Assembly: GCA_039090855.1 (NCBI GenBank)
Contig: CM077024.1
Coordinates: forward strand, 68,698,594-68,762,593
Origin: Macrothele yani
Taxonomy: Eukaryota; Arthropoda; Arachnida; Araneae; Macrothelidae
Reading direction: 5' to 3'
DNA length: 64,000 bases
Shown in pieces: positions 54,735-64,000 of the stretch. Each line of letters starts with the position of its first letter. Positions within the stretch are counted from its first letter, which is position 1. The notes beneath the pieces are model-generated. The model was not told the DNA's origin. It searched no databases and saw only the letters and a list, made by a program, of their open reading frames with translations. Made by a program: the position numbers and the translations under genes.

Positions 54735-55105
54735 CCACCGACAGAGCGCAGCTGTTTAGATCGCTAAGCGCTGTCTGGGCGGCAGACATTTCTGACGGAC
54801 GTTCGAATCCCGGTCCTTCCGGCCATCTGGTCTGCGGTTTTTTCAAGGTTTTCCGCAGCCTCCAAAGTTTAGGGATGCGAATGCATAGCTCGTTGATGCA
54901 TAGATCTGGACATGATAAAATAACACAGGGAAACCACTGAGCTGTTTGAAGTCGACCCCGGACGTACTTTGTCCCTTATCTGTATACAGCAAAGGAATGG
55001 CAAGCCGGCTGCATTAATTTGCCATTAACCCCTCACGGGCGCATTTTCGTCTTTGCGGGACTCAATCCGCCATGGGCAGACGAGATAGATGGCTGAAATT
55101 TTAAG
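54735..55105 (+). mobile_element. second tRNA-derived SINE type
   Basis: A tRNA-like head contains GCAGCTGTTTAGATCGCTAA and the B box GTTCGAATCCC near 54801. GTCTGCGG...CCGCAGCC follows as a self-complementary stretch. The body includes GGGAAACCACTGAGCTG and a 3' part with GGCAAGCCGGCTGCATTAAT. Borders are approximate. Confidence 0.6.
54905..54947 (+). repeat. 43-bp exact direct repeat, first copy
   Basis: Identical over 43 bases to 55252-55294 (TCTGGACATGATAAAATAAC through CTGAGCTGTTT). The first copy lies in the SINE body. Confidence 0.95.
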
Positions 55106-55251
55106 GAAATAAAGTTAGTGTGGTAGCAGACCAGATATAGTGCAAGGAATAATATAACAATTTCGGTTTTCCTTCATGATTCCTGCGGAAAATGAAGTTG
55201 CAATAATGTCTGGTTTGAACTTGGTTGGAAAACTCTCTTATAGGTTCTGTC

Positions 55252-55294
55252 TCTGGACATGATAAAATAACACAGGGAAACCACTGAGCTGTTT
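55252..55294 (+). repeat. 43-bp exact direct repeat, second copy
   Basis: Identical to 54905-54947. The sequences on either side of the two copies are unrelated. Confidence 0.95.
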
Positions 55295-55299
55295 CGTTT

Positions 55300-56185
55300 C
55301 TTGAAAAAGCAGAAACAGAAAAATATTTAATAAACTGCATCAAAGTAAGAAAAGAATGCATTGGACGTCTATAATCAGACACCGAAAACTTCAGCAAGAT
55401 CTTTTAGAAGGATAGCAAAGAAAGGCAGGATTAGAGAAACATTATTTGATAACATCTCTGAATAGACAGGATAAAAAACTTAACGAGCAGCCAAAATGAA
55501 CGACACAGAGTAAGAAATGGTTTCATTTCCTGTGGCAGATGACACGAAGTTACTTACCCACTTTATTGAGATGACAGGGATTTTAGAAGTTTTATGAGTT
55601 TTCGATAAAACCTTCATGGAATTAGGAGAGATTCAAATTTTATTACTGATAGGGAGTAGAGAAAATTACAATGCATAGAATTTTAACTCTTGAATGAATC
55701 CCTGAAAAGAGCACGAATGGTGTCCAAAATCAGATTTGACCAATTCCTTCACCTTTTTGAAAATCGTAAGTAACAACAAGACATTTTTGGCTCACAGAGT
55801 ATGGTAAATAAAATCCTAAGAGTCGCAATTTCGATGTCAGGTGCCACTGATAAAGATAATGAAGGTTGGTCTTTTTAAGAAGGAGCTGTGTAAAGAAAAT
55901 CAATAAGACTAAAGATTAATTCTTTATTTAGTATATCGAAGGAGCACAGTACTGATGCTGAGATTTTAAGCAACTTATACACAGAAAGTAATACCTATTA
56001 GACAAATAGTAACGAATAGCAAATTTACTGGTGCCAAACAGCACACCATAGAATGACCAACAATGTTTTACTTTACTGAGTTTTACTTGTTATTTTTCTA
56101 TTATAAACACAAAATTGTAGTTCAGGCGTTCAGTAAGCTAAAAAAACATCTATGGAAATTGAAGCTCTTCAGCATTCGCATTTAA
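55300..56185. other. AT-rich spacer, nothing recognised
   Basis: The 98-codon minus-strand frame at 55101-55397 overlaps the 43-bp repeat and shows no recognisable domain, so it is not called. Confidence 0.4.
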
Positions 56186-57925
56186 AGAAGAAAGATGACA
56201 CCGAATTCTTGGATTTGTAATGAACAAGCCTTTTTAATCTTTTCCAATAATAGGAAAAATATTTAAAAGCAGATTTTGGCAAAAGTAAACTAGCGAAAAG
56301 AAAATGCACGTATGCTTCCTTAAATAAACTGTGGAAAATTTAAAATACGAAAAATTAGCAGTGTTCTTCGACGTGAATGGAACCGATTAAGAGGGAAAAA
56401 ATCAACTAAATTTCTACAATCGGTAAAACATCCACGAATAGAAAGAGCTAATTACAGCCGAAATCTGATTGCAGCTGAAATCTGTGATGCGGAAAATCAG
56501 AAACTGTGCACAAAACATATCTTATAGCTGAAGAAATCAGAGATAAAAGGGATTTTTCAAGTTCAACACTGAGAAGAAGGGATATGAAGGAAAATTTAAT
56601 ATAAATTCACGCATCCTATTGGCAATTTGTGCATTACATGAAAGAGGAAACATGTGCAAAATAGTCTTATAATGAAGAATATCTAACCAAAAGAGGAATT
56701 TTCCAAGTGATTTTAAGAATCGATTATATTCTTACTAATAGAAATACACGCTGACGCTCCTGTATTGTGAATAACAGAAAAGTACAAAATATGTGCAAAG
56801 TATTCTTCATACCAAATGCTATGCGTAGGAAAACGAATTGTAACAAAAAAAAAACGTTTTCATGTATACGCTCTTTTGCGCGAAAACTATGTGTTATTTA
56901 TTTAAGTAGGATAATGTTCCCAATCTGGTATGCAGTTCAAAACGAACTTAAAAATGGTGTACTCTACAAAACCAATTTTTAACAGCATTTTTAGGAGCGG
57001 AGATACAGTCGCAACAGAAATACACGGTTACGCCACTAGCAAAAGACAGAACTGAGCATTATGAAAAATTCAAATGTGTAAGCAAACTCTTCTACAAAGT
57101 AAACGATATATAACGTAAAAAGAACTTTCCAAATCGGACTTTTAGAAGCAAAGGTATCGATAAAGACAGCCTGTACGTCTATTCCCCACAGCGGTCCAAT
57201 TGTGGGTTATTTTGGGCAGAAAATCAGCAGAAAATTGTTTTCGTAGTTAGCTGAATTTCACCAAGAAACAATTTTTTTCATCTGGGTTTTTAGACGTTCA
57301 GATACTGCGGAAAGAGCATGAACTTTAGTGTAAAAATGGTCCATTACGAAATTTATTATATGAAAAACATTTTCCACCAGATACGCCGTCCGACGAAGTA
57401 AAAAAAATCAAATGGGACAGTTACAAGTAGAGATATAGAGGAAAATATGATATACGTCTACGTCCCCTTGCGGAAATACTGTGCATTATTATTATAATAA
57501 GCAGAAAACATGAGCAACATGTTTTTCCTTCGGAGAGATATTTGACAGGCAAAGAATAATTTCAATAAATTTTGCAAGAACGCAGATATTGCTGCTAATA
57601 TATCGGAAATAGCATTGTGCACTTGCGCTCGCTGTTGACAAAAGTGTTCTACGCGAAAAATTAGGAAATATTTGCAAATCATTCGTCACCGCGAACTATA
57701 TCTAATGCAAAAATACAATTATAATCGTACTTTTTCAATCGTAGATATCAAGGAAAACATAGTTTATATTTGCGACCACTAATGGAAAAAGAAACGACAC
57801 CCAAGTGGTCTTTGTTGTAAACGGTATCGAAGAAAAGAAGGAATTTTTAAAATTGCATATTTAGAACCAATAATATGGAATGAAATTTATTCTGGATTCG
57901 GCAGCACCTGACTTTTACGCTGTCT
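56186..57925 (+). repeat. CTCF-like repeat family, copy 4, most diverged
   Basis: The head AAAGATGACACCGAATTCTT matches copies 1 and 2, and TTTCTACAATCGGTAAAACA matches copy 2. Cores are degraded: 56613 ACGCATCCTATTGGC, 57033 ACGCCACTAGC, 57458 CTACGTCCCCTTGCGG, 57914 TTACGCTGTCTGGC. Unit spacing of about 145-160 bases is still visible. Confidence 0.65.
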
Positions 57926-57927
57926 GG

Positions 57928-57929
<2 letters not shown>

Positions 57930-57983
<54 letters not shown>
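57930..57983. repeat. (AT)27 microsatellite
   Basis: An uninterrupted AT run that begins right after the last degraded core of copy 4. Confidence 0.95.
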
Positions 57984-57989
<6 letters not shown>

Positions 57990-60830
57990 CGTTACGTTTT
58001 CAGGATTAATAGTTATGTTTCTGTGTGTGCTTTTGAAACTTTTCTAGGTGCCATTAGGAGAATCAAAAGAGAATGGGATGGGCCCATGGGATGTTTCTCA
58101 TTCGAATGGAACGACTCAAAAACTTTTTAAGTGATTGAAACAAAAATTTCATATTTCCAACCTTTTTAAAGAGAATATAACGGTCGACTTGGGTGAGATT
58201 TGCTAAAAGCATCAATCTTTTACATAATGCGATACCGCTGTTTTATTACCGTCCGCAATTTTGAAAAAAAATTCTAGCGACAGATTTTTGAGAACTAAAA
58301 AGAAAAATTATGCAAGGAAGACCAAAGACATTATACTGATTAATACTTTTTACGATAAATATTCAGTTACTGTGAATTCAGGCTTTGGAAGTATCGAAAG
58401 CTTAAATGATGGATAACAATAGGAGACACAAAAGATAACACTACAAAGGCGTTTCTAATTTGCCTTCCATATTCCCGAACTGACTGATGCACGTGTTTGC
58501 ACAGTTGGAAGAAGTTATGACGATATGAGAGCAATTAGCTGCGGGTTCCCAGTGCGTTAATATTTCTTTGAAGCATTTTCGTTGGGTGTCGGGTGTGTGT
58601 GCACCTTTTTACTGGTTCGTTCTTTTTCGGCGAAATATCGCTTCAGACAAGGAGATTCCCACAATTAAAATCCAGCTGCTCGTGTGCGTTTTCCGGTAGC
58701 CATAGCCTGAAGCAATAAAATTTCCCTCCAACAGGAACATGCACTTTTGTAATTCCGGTTTGGTTTATATTCGCTTGATATTGCTTGATTTCCTTTACTG
58801 CAGCTATCGGGGGAGGAGGCGATAGTGTTTCAATTTAAGATAAGATTTAAGAAAAGTGATTTTTACTAAGAAATCCAAAGATAAAAACTTTTTACTATCC
58901 ACTGAATGCAGGAAAGTGACTGGCATACACGATTGTACCAGTTTAACATGGAAGTCAGAGCGACAAATTTATGTACAAACTATATCGCTGAGTCTTAAGC
59001 ATGTGATACAAAGATACTAAAATTTGCAAAAATTTCCAGTATCCATATTGATGACTCAGCGAGTATGAAATTGAATCAGCTAATTTACGCTGTTTTCCTC
59101 CCAGTCGGGCCGACATATATTTAAGGATGGTATTGAATGTTTTTTTCTGTTCACTTACTTTTATTCAAATACGACATGTGCTAATTGTTACTGTTGAATA
59201 TTTCTTAATATTTCCAGTTGAATATTTCTTAGAAGAGGCTCAAAAGTTTGAAGGGGAAGTTAAGCCTCCCCTAGAGAATCCCAAGCTACGGCTCTGTGCC
59301 GAGATACGGTATCCGCAGAAGAGAGAGACAGAGGCACGCGCGAATGGATATTAGCGGGTACTTTTTTTCAAAAAACGTGCTAAAAAGGCTGGTGTTTGGC
59401 TGCTTCTGCCTTTTACTGTAATTCCTAGCTTTGCATGATGAGAGCAGAATTTATATAAGCTCATTATTTACACCAATATTAAACCGGCTGCACTTTTGAC
59501 ACCAGTGTAAAAATTCAGGCATGGTTCATTAATTTAACTTCACATAAGATACATACGAATTTTAGCCAGAATTTAATTTTCCTATGACTTTATTTTACCT
59601 GCAATTATAACTTTAGCGCCAGTCACTACTTTTTCCTAAGTCAGTATCTTCGAAACGCTATATTTACCCAAAAAATTTTAAAACTAATATTAATATACTT
59701 CGTAGAATGATTTGACAACTTTCCCGTTAGGAGAGGAACTTTACATAATGGAATCAAGGGCAATATGTTGTTGAAAAGAAAAATCACTCAACTTACGCTT
59801 GCATGTATTGCAAAGCATTTGATTAAAAATTCTAAGTTAAAAGTTCCTCGGCTAATATTTTTGTTTTGTTTCTTATTCTCAGCCGTGGATTTGGAAGAAT
59901 GATTTCTCCCGCTTGCACTGTAATGGTCTCAGCTGGGCATTTTTGATGTTTTGCTTTCGTCTATCAAGATCCGTCTTTAAGGGCTGAAAACGCTTTTGAC
60001 TGAAAATGCCAACGTATTTTCTTTGCGTAAATAGAAAGAGAAAATGCGATATCGACCCACACTTCAGTGTAGGAGCGTGCCAGAGACCGATGCCACTGAT
60101 ACTTGGCCTAGCTGTTTTATGCTACGAAGCAAGATATTTCTCGAGCATAAATCACACGAAATATTACCAAGCTTTTATCTTTGCTACAGGGTGGCATTCA
60201 CTCATCCACAATCCAGCGTTTATGTGAGAGATAGCGTGTATTTAGCTTCTTCACTGAAACATTTTGTATTGAATGAGATAGAGGTGAACACCGTCTAAAT
60301 TTCTTAAATCCCCTTATTAATTTCTTAACTAATTTCTTAAAGGAAAAACCAAGTATTGACTATTTTGAAATATGGTGACAGCACTAAGCATCGTCCGAAT
60401 TATCGTAAAAATAAATCCGCATGCAAAAGCAAATAAACAATATTTACCCGTGTTCTCTGATTTAAAACATATGTTTCAAACAAAGTCTGAGTTCAGTCGC
60501 ATCATTTGAGAATCGTCCTGATTTCATAAACCCTATCCGAAACGTGCTTCTTGCCAAATTCTTCTTTTTCACTTCAAAGACTGAGATGCTCTAATAGTTC
60601 AGTATCAGAAGCGGAGAAAATTTATATCAATTATGTATTGTATATGCTAAATGTGCACAGTACAAAACTGAAATTGCACCATTCAACAAGAATTGCATCT
60701 GCATGCACATTCATTGGTGTGATCAAGTAAATGGATGGAAAATCATTCGAGTATGCAATCAATCGTGTGAGATGTACTAGGTAAAAAAGAGCTAACATTA
60801 ACGTAATCCGCCAAAGTCATATCGTTTCCA
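57984..60830. other. AT-rich 2.8-kb region, no gene recognised
   Basis: No transposon coding was recognised. TTTGACACCAGTGTA at about 59491 matches the terminus of Tc1 family B and may be a solo end. A short open frame at 59216-59354 follows a splice-acceptor-like ATATTTCCAG and reads LEEAQKFEGEVKPPLENPKL, which is weak exon evidence only. Confidence 0.4.
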
Positions 60831-60933
60831 GGGCTCCAAAGACCAGAGTCCAGTGCGGAACGAAAAATTGGGAGTCCAGCGTCGTACGTAGAACCGCTGT
60901 GCTCAGGGTTGCAGCAACGTACCCAAAGACCGA

Positions 60934-61800
60934 AGATGCCTCGTAGACCTTTTCGTCAACCCTATCAGCAGCTAGACGCATTGGGTAAAGAAAGGATCAT
61001 AGTCATCTGTGAAGCTGGTTGGTTGATTCTCCGAATCGCGACAGATGTGCTTCGGTTTTACAGAAACAGTTGGACTTTCTTGGCAACAGTGATTACCAAA
61101 AGGCACAAACAGTCACCGTAGCGAGATCTGTGTATCCAGAAGGAAGTCAACACTAATCGACAGATATTGGTAGATAATTGCGAAATCACAACCTACTGCA
61201 GAGAGCATTTGGAGGGCTGTAGCAACGAGTATGGACATCTCCATCACGACCCAGACGATGAACCGAGAGTTGTATGAAGTAGCTATGAGCTCCCAGCAGC
61301 CATTGCACAGAGTACCACTGACCGTAGAACATCACAGAACCCGGCTGGAATGTTTTCGCAAAAGAGCTGCGTGGCTTCACGAATGGTTCTGTGTGGTGTT
61401 CAGCGATCAATACCGATTTCGCCTTTGTACCGACTGTCGTTGAGTCCGCATCTGGCGACAACGTAGCCATAGGGAGGATATAGCTGTTGCTCACGAGCAG
61501 CACATTGATCGCTAACCGGGCATTCTCTTATGGGTGCCCTCACCTCTGATACGCAAAACGAGCACAATGAAATCAGGCGGTACGTGAATGCCGTTTTACA
61601 GCCCGTGGTTTTGTGATTTCTGAGTGGTAACCCGGAAGTTGTTTTCCAGGAAGACAACTCTCGACTGCACACTGGTAACATCTGTCGAGTGAGCTTACAA
61701 GGGGTCCATATGCTTCTATGGCCGGCGAGATCTGCGGATCTCGTGTCACCTTATTCCAAATGACTAACATCAGACATGACCTCAGAAAATGAAGTAAGAT
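60934..61800 (+). pseudogene. Tc1 transposase relic, family C
   Basis: It starts MPRRPFRQPYQQLDALGKER at 60936, then ICEAGWLILRIATDV (helix-turn-helix). It continues TTQTMNRELYE, WFCVVFSDQYRFRLC (first Asp kept, following Glu changed to Gln, near 61400), VFQEDNSRLHTGNICRV (second Asp, near 61645) and LWPARSADLVSPYSK near 61720-61755. The usual E-H-V-W-D part is lost. At least four shifts or stops are present. Confidence 0.85.
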
Positions 61801-62001
61801 TTGAGCCTGAGAAAATTATGGTCCGAAAGAAAATGCTGAACTTCAAAAGGAAATATCTTGCTCAACCACAACAATCTTCTGCATTGGCACTCTTTGATTA
61901 CATAAATTGATGTAAATACAGAAACAACCGCTAATATGATCCCAAACTTGAAGTTGCCCTATGGCACACAACACTTAGACAGCGCTTAGACTAGTGCGTT
62001 T

Positions 62002-62210
62002 CCTGACCTGTGGTGCACTGGTCTAAGCCCTGGCTTCCAACAGTTTGCCTGAGATGCGCCCTGGCTGGAGTCCCGGATGCTTAGTATGCTTTTCTCACGG
62101 CACTGGTTCCTTCCTTTCCCTTGAACCAGAGACTGCAAATTAGGGACCAACGGTTGCTTATAGCTTATTGAATTGCGAGCGATGGTGGTTAAAGCCCTTA
62201 ACTAAAAAAC
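62002..62210 (+). mobile_element. tRNA-derived SINE, diverged copy
   Basis: Same family as 13109-13327: TGGTGCACTGGTCTAAGCCC, CTGGAGTCCCGGATG (decayed B box), TCACGGCACTGGTTCC, CTTATAGCTTATTGAATTGC. The tail is CTAAAAAACTC. Confidence 0.8.
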
Positions 62211-63060
62211 TCATTTCAGTGTTATTTCCGCAATTTCAGAAGAACCGTCAATTCAGTCGCCTTATATCAAGACAATTTTAGCTTTTCCCTTAAAAAATGT
62301 CTTAAAATAATGCAATTTTACCAACTTATTTCAATATCGTATGAAGGAATAAGCATACTAAATCACAGATAAGGACGCAATTGATTCAGGTATTCTAAAC
62401 CTTCAAATTGCGGCACAAAGAATGCTATTTTTTTACCACAAGTATTTTCTTCCACCTTAAAAAATCTTCCTAAAATACCTTAAACACTGTTTTCTACCAG
62501 AACGATGGCAGGAATTCTTAAACAACTTTGGAACTGATTTTCAGTGAGTTATAACTGATCCAAAAAAAGGAACATTTTCAGAGTTCCCATGATGGAGAGC
62601 TATTTATTTAGGCGTATAATAATACGGCCAAAGAGAAATGCAAATTTCGTAAACTTAAGAAGGCAATCGAACAGGTAAAAATTAGGAACAATCTGGTAGT
62701 GGCATGAGAATAGGAAAGAAATTTCGTTACACTTAGCATAAAGAAGAAGTCAGAAGGGCCACAGTTCTTCCAAATATTTTTTTTCTAAAAGCGGAAAGAA
62801 ATCATACGGTAAAAAAATTTGGTGTCTTCCCAGAACCCGAGGTCTTTTATAAAGAAAAATGACAGACAGAAATATCTCTTGAACAGCAGCGACTTCTCCT
62901 TGTAGGACGCAAAGATCGTCCTACAGTTTAATTTTAGGTAATCACACTGATAATGAAATATTTGAAAAAACTCATTTTAATGTGAAAGAAGAAACGAAAA
63001 TGAGGCACAGCGGCAGCGGGATCATCCTCGAGGAGTTTTTGTGCTTACAAAACGTAGCCC
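62211..63060. other. AT-rich spacer, nothing recognised
   Basis: No gene or repeat recognised in this stretch. Confidence 0.4.
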
Positions 63061-63061
63061 T

Positions 63062-63210
63062 GATGGTTGTCTGTGGAAGTCATGCACAGAGACAAACATT
63101 TTATAAACCGTCTTCGTCCGTTGAGTGCACAGATGGTTGTCTGTGGAAGTCATGAACAGAGACAAACTTTTTGTAAACCGTCTTCGTCCGTTGAGTGCAC
63201 AGATGGTTGG
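63062..63210. repeat. 70-bp tandem duplication
   Basis: GATGGTTGTCTGTGGAAGTC begins at 63062 and 63132. The units are 70 bases with a few differences, and a partial third begins at 63202 (GATGGTTGGG). Open frames on both strands here are by-products. Confidence 0.9.
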
Positions 63211-63359
63211 GACGAGGGTATACAGGAATGGTCACAGAACTGAACGACGTGCTGAGGACGTCTCGAATCATCCTACAAGTTGCTGGTTCACGTCGCTTAC
63301 TTTCGTTCTGACATTCGATGGCACCTCTCCTGAAACACACATTAGCTGAAGTCGCGTGA

Positions 63360-64000
63360 CGCCAAAACGTAGCTCAAGTGAGAGCGCTCTGTAAGGAAAA
63401 GGAAATGTTTGTGTCCAGCTAGGATTTTCGAAGTTTCAGCGCGTGTTTGATTTTGTATTTTAATTTACTATTCATTGTATTTACTGTTGTGCTCTGGTAA
63501 AGAAAGGATATTTTTTGCATTAAAACGTATCAAGATCGACAGTCGAAATTCAACAGCTGAAGGTCGTCCCAATGGATGCTTCAATATCAACAGGGAGCAT
63601 TCTTCAAGGAGCTCAAAAATTGCCACAACTTTCAAGATGCAGTCATCCATGTCTTTGCCTCTAAGACGGACAGAAGAATTAATCTCAAGAACAAATAACG
63701 ACCGTCAGGAAAGTACATTATTATTTCGTTTTATTGTTGTCATTTACTTTATTTTATTGTTTCGTTTCTATGCGTTTAGATTTCTGATATACAGTATTTA
63801 TTTATTCCTAGACCTCCAGTCCCTTTACATGCTGCACACCATAAAAATCAGGAGTCGCCTCTGCTCTTGAATTCAAGAATTTGGAGCTATAGTATCATGA
63901 CAGCTGTGGCTATACGTTCACAAAACCACAATATTTGTACGAATAGATAGACACACAAAAAATAATATGGGCTGAGTAGCGCATCACACGTCTTTAAAAA
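63360..64000. other. window end, nothing recognised
   Basis: A 131-codon plus-strand frame (63475-63870) has a Ser/Arg-rich first half and a hydrophobic end. No domain or splice context was recognised, so it is left uncalled. Confidence 0.3.

Noticed and set aside
59127..59354. 75-codon frame after a splice-acceptor-like site
   Set aside because: Short, with a 15-base internal direct repeat at the putative exon start. No supporting second exon.
59485..59510. Possible solo Tc1 terminus TTTGACACCAGTGTA
   Set aside because: Only about 15 bases match family B ends, and no partner end or coding remnant is nearby.
1..64000. CRISPR arrays, bacterial operons, riboswitches, rRNA
   Set aside because: No regularly spaced identical repeats with unique spacers, no bacterial coding organisation and no rRNA segments were seen. 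The content is that of a eukaryotic repeat-rich locus.

Overview
This is a window of animal nuclear DNA, probably from an arthropod. The mix of RTE retrotransposon, several Tc1/mariner lineages, pogo and tRNA-derived SINEs resembles arachnid genomes, but the species cannot be named from the sequence. It is an AT-rich graveyard of mobile DNA. No host gene is supported with confidence. There is one weak candidate exon (41701-42000) and one weaker one near 59216. No rRNA gene, CRISPR array or bacterial-type operon is present.

Layout. 1-4.9 kb: a mariner relic, then an older mariner relic interrupted by a complete Tc1/mariner-type element (1205-2472), a degenerate 42-bp tandem repeat, and a 316-bp palindrome holding a tRNA relic. 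5066-32810: the main object, a 27.7-kb foldback structure. It begins and ends with the same inverted sequence and lies between 9-bp direct repeats (GACTTGTTC). Its arms are arrays of a ~150-170 bp satellite (8.4 kb left, 3.9 kb right). Internal to each array, in opposite orientation, is a copy of a gag-like gene with a CCHC zinc knuckle. The left arm also carries a SINE with a 10-bp target duplication and a 1339-bp solo LTR with a 5-bp target duplication. The centre (17.5-26.7 kb) holds the 5' part of the gag-like element, a SINE foldback, a Tc1 relic, two RTE LINEs tail to tail, a TA microsatellite and a mariner relic.

32.8-64 kb: further transposon relics, many with exact TA target duplications. 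They are a long-TIR element (33.6-34.6 kb), a Tc1 (35124-36546) 6 bp from a mariner (36553-37850), a pogo/Tigger element (45685-46866), Tc1 copies (40.5, 48.5, 53.2 and 60.9 kb), SINEs, and a 165-bp direct repeat carrying tRNA-like genes. Between them lie four copies of an unnamed family built of ~150-bp units, each with an 'acgccccctRGYGG' core that resembles the CTCF insulator motif. The best copy (37.9-39.9 kb) has a clear three-unit higher-order period of ~457 bp.

How the parts relate: the elements are nested, so insertions can be ordered in time. The Tc1 at 48.5 kb split a member of the CTCF-like family. The element at 1.2 kb split a mariner. A SINE split an RTE fragment. A SINE and an LTR element entered the satellite arm. 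Inverted (foldback) arrangements occur at four scales: 0.3, 0.4, ~3.3 and 27.7 kb. All transposase genes seen are broken. The longest intact domains are the RTE endonuclease and reverse transcriptase and the gag-like reading frame.
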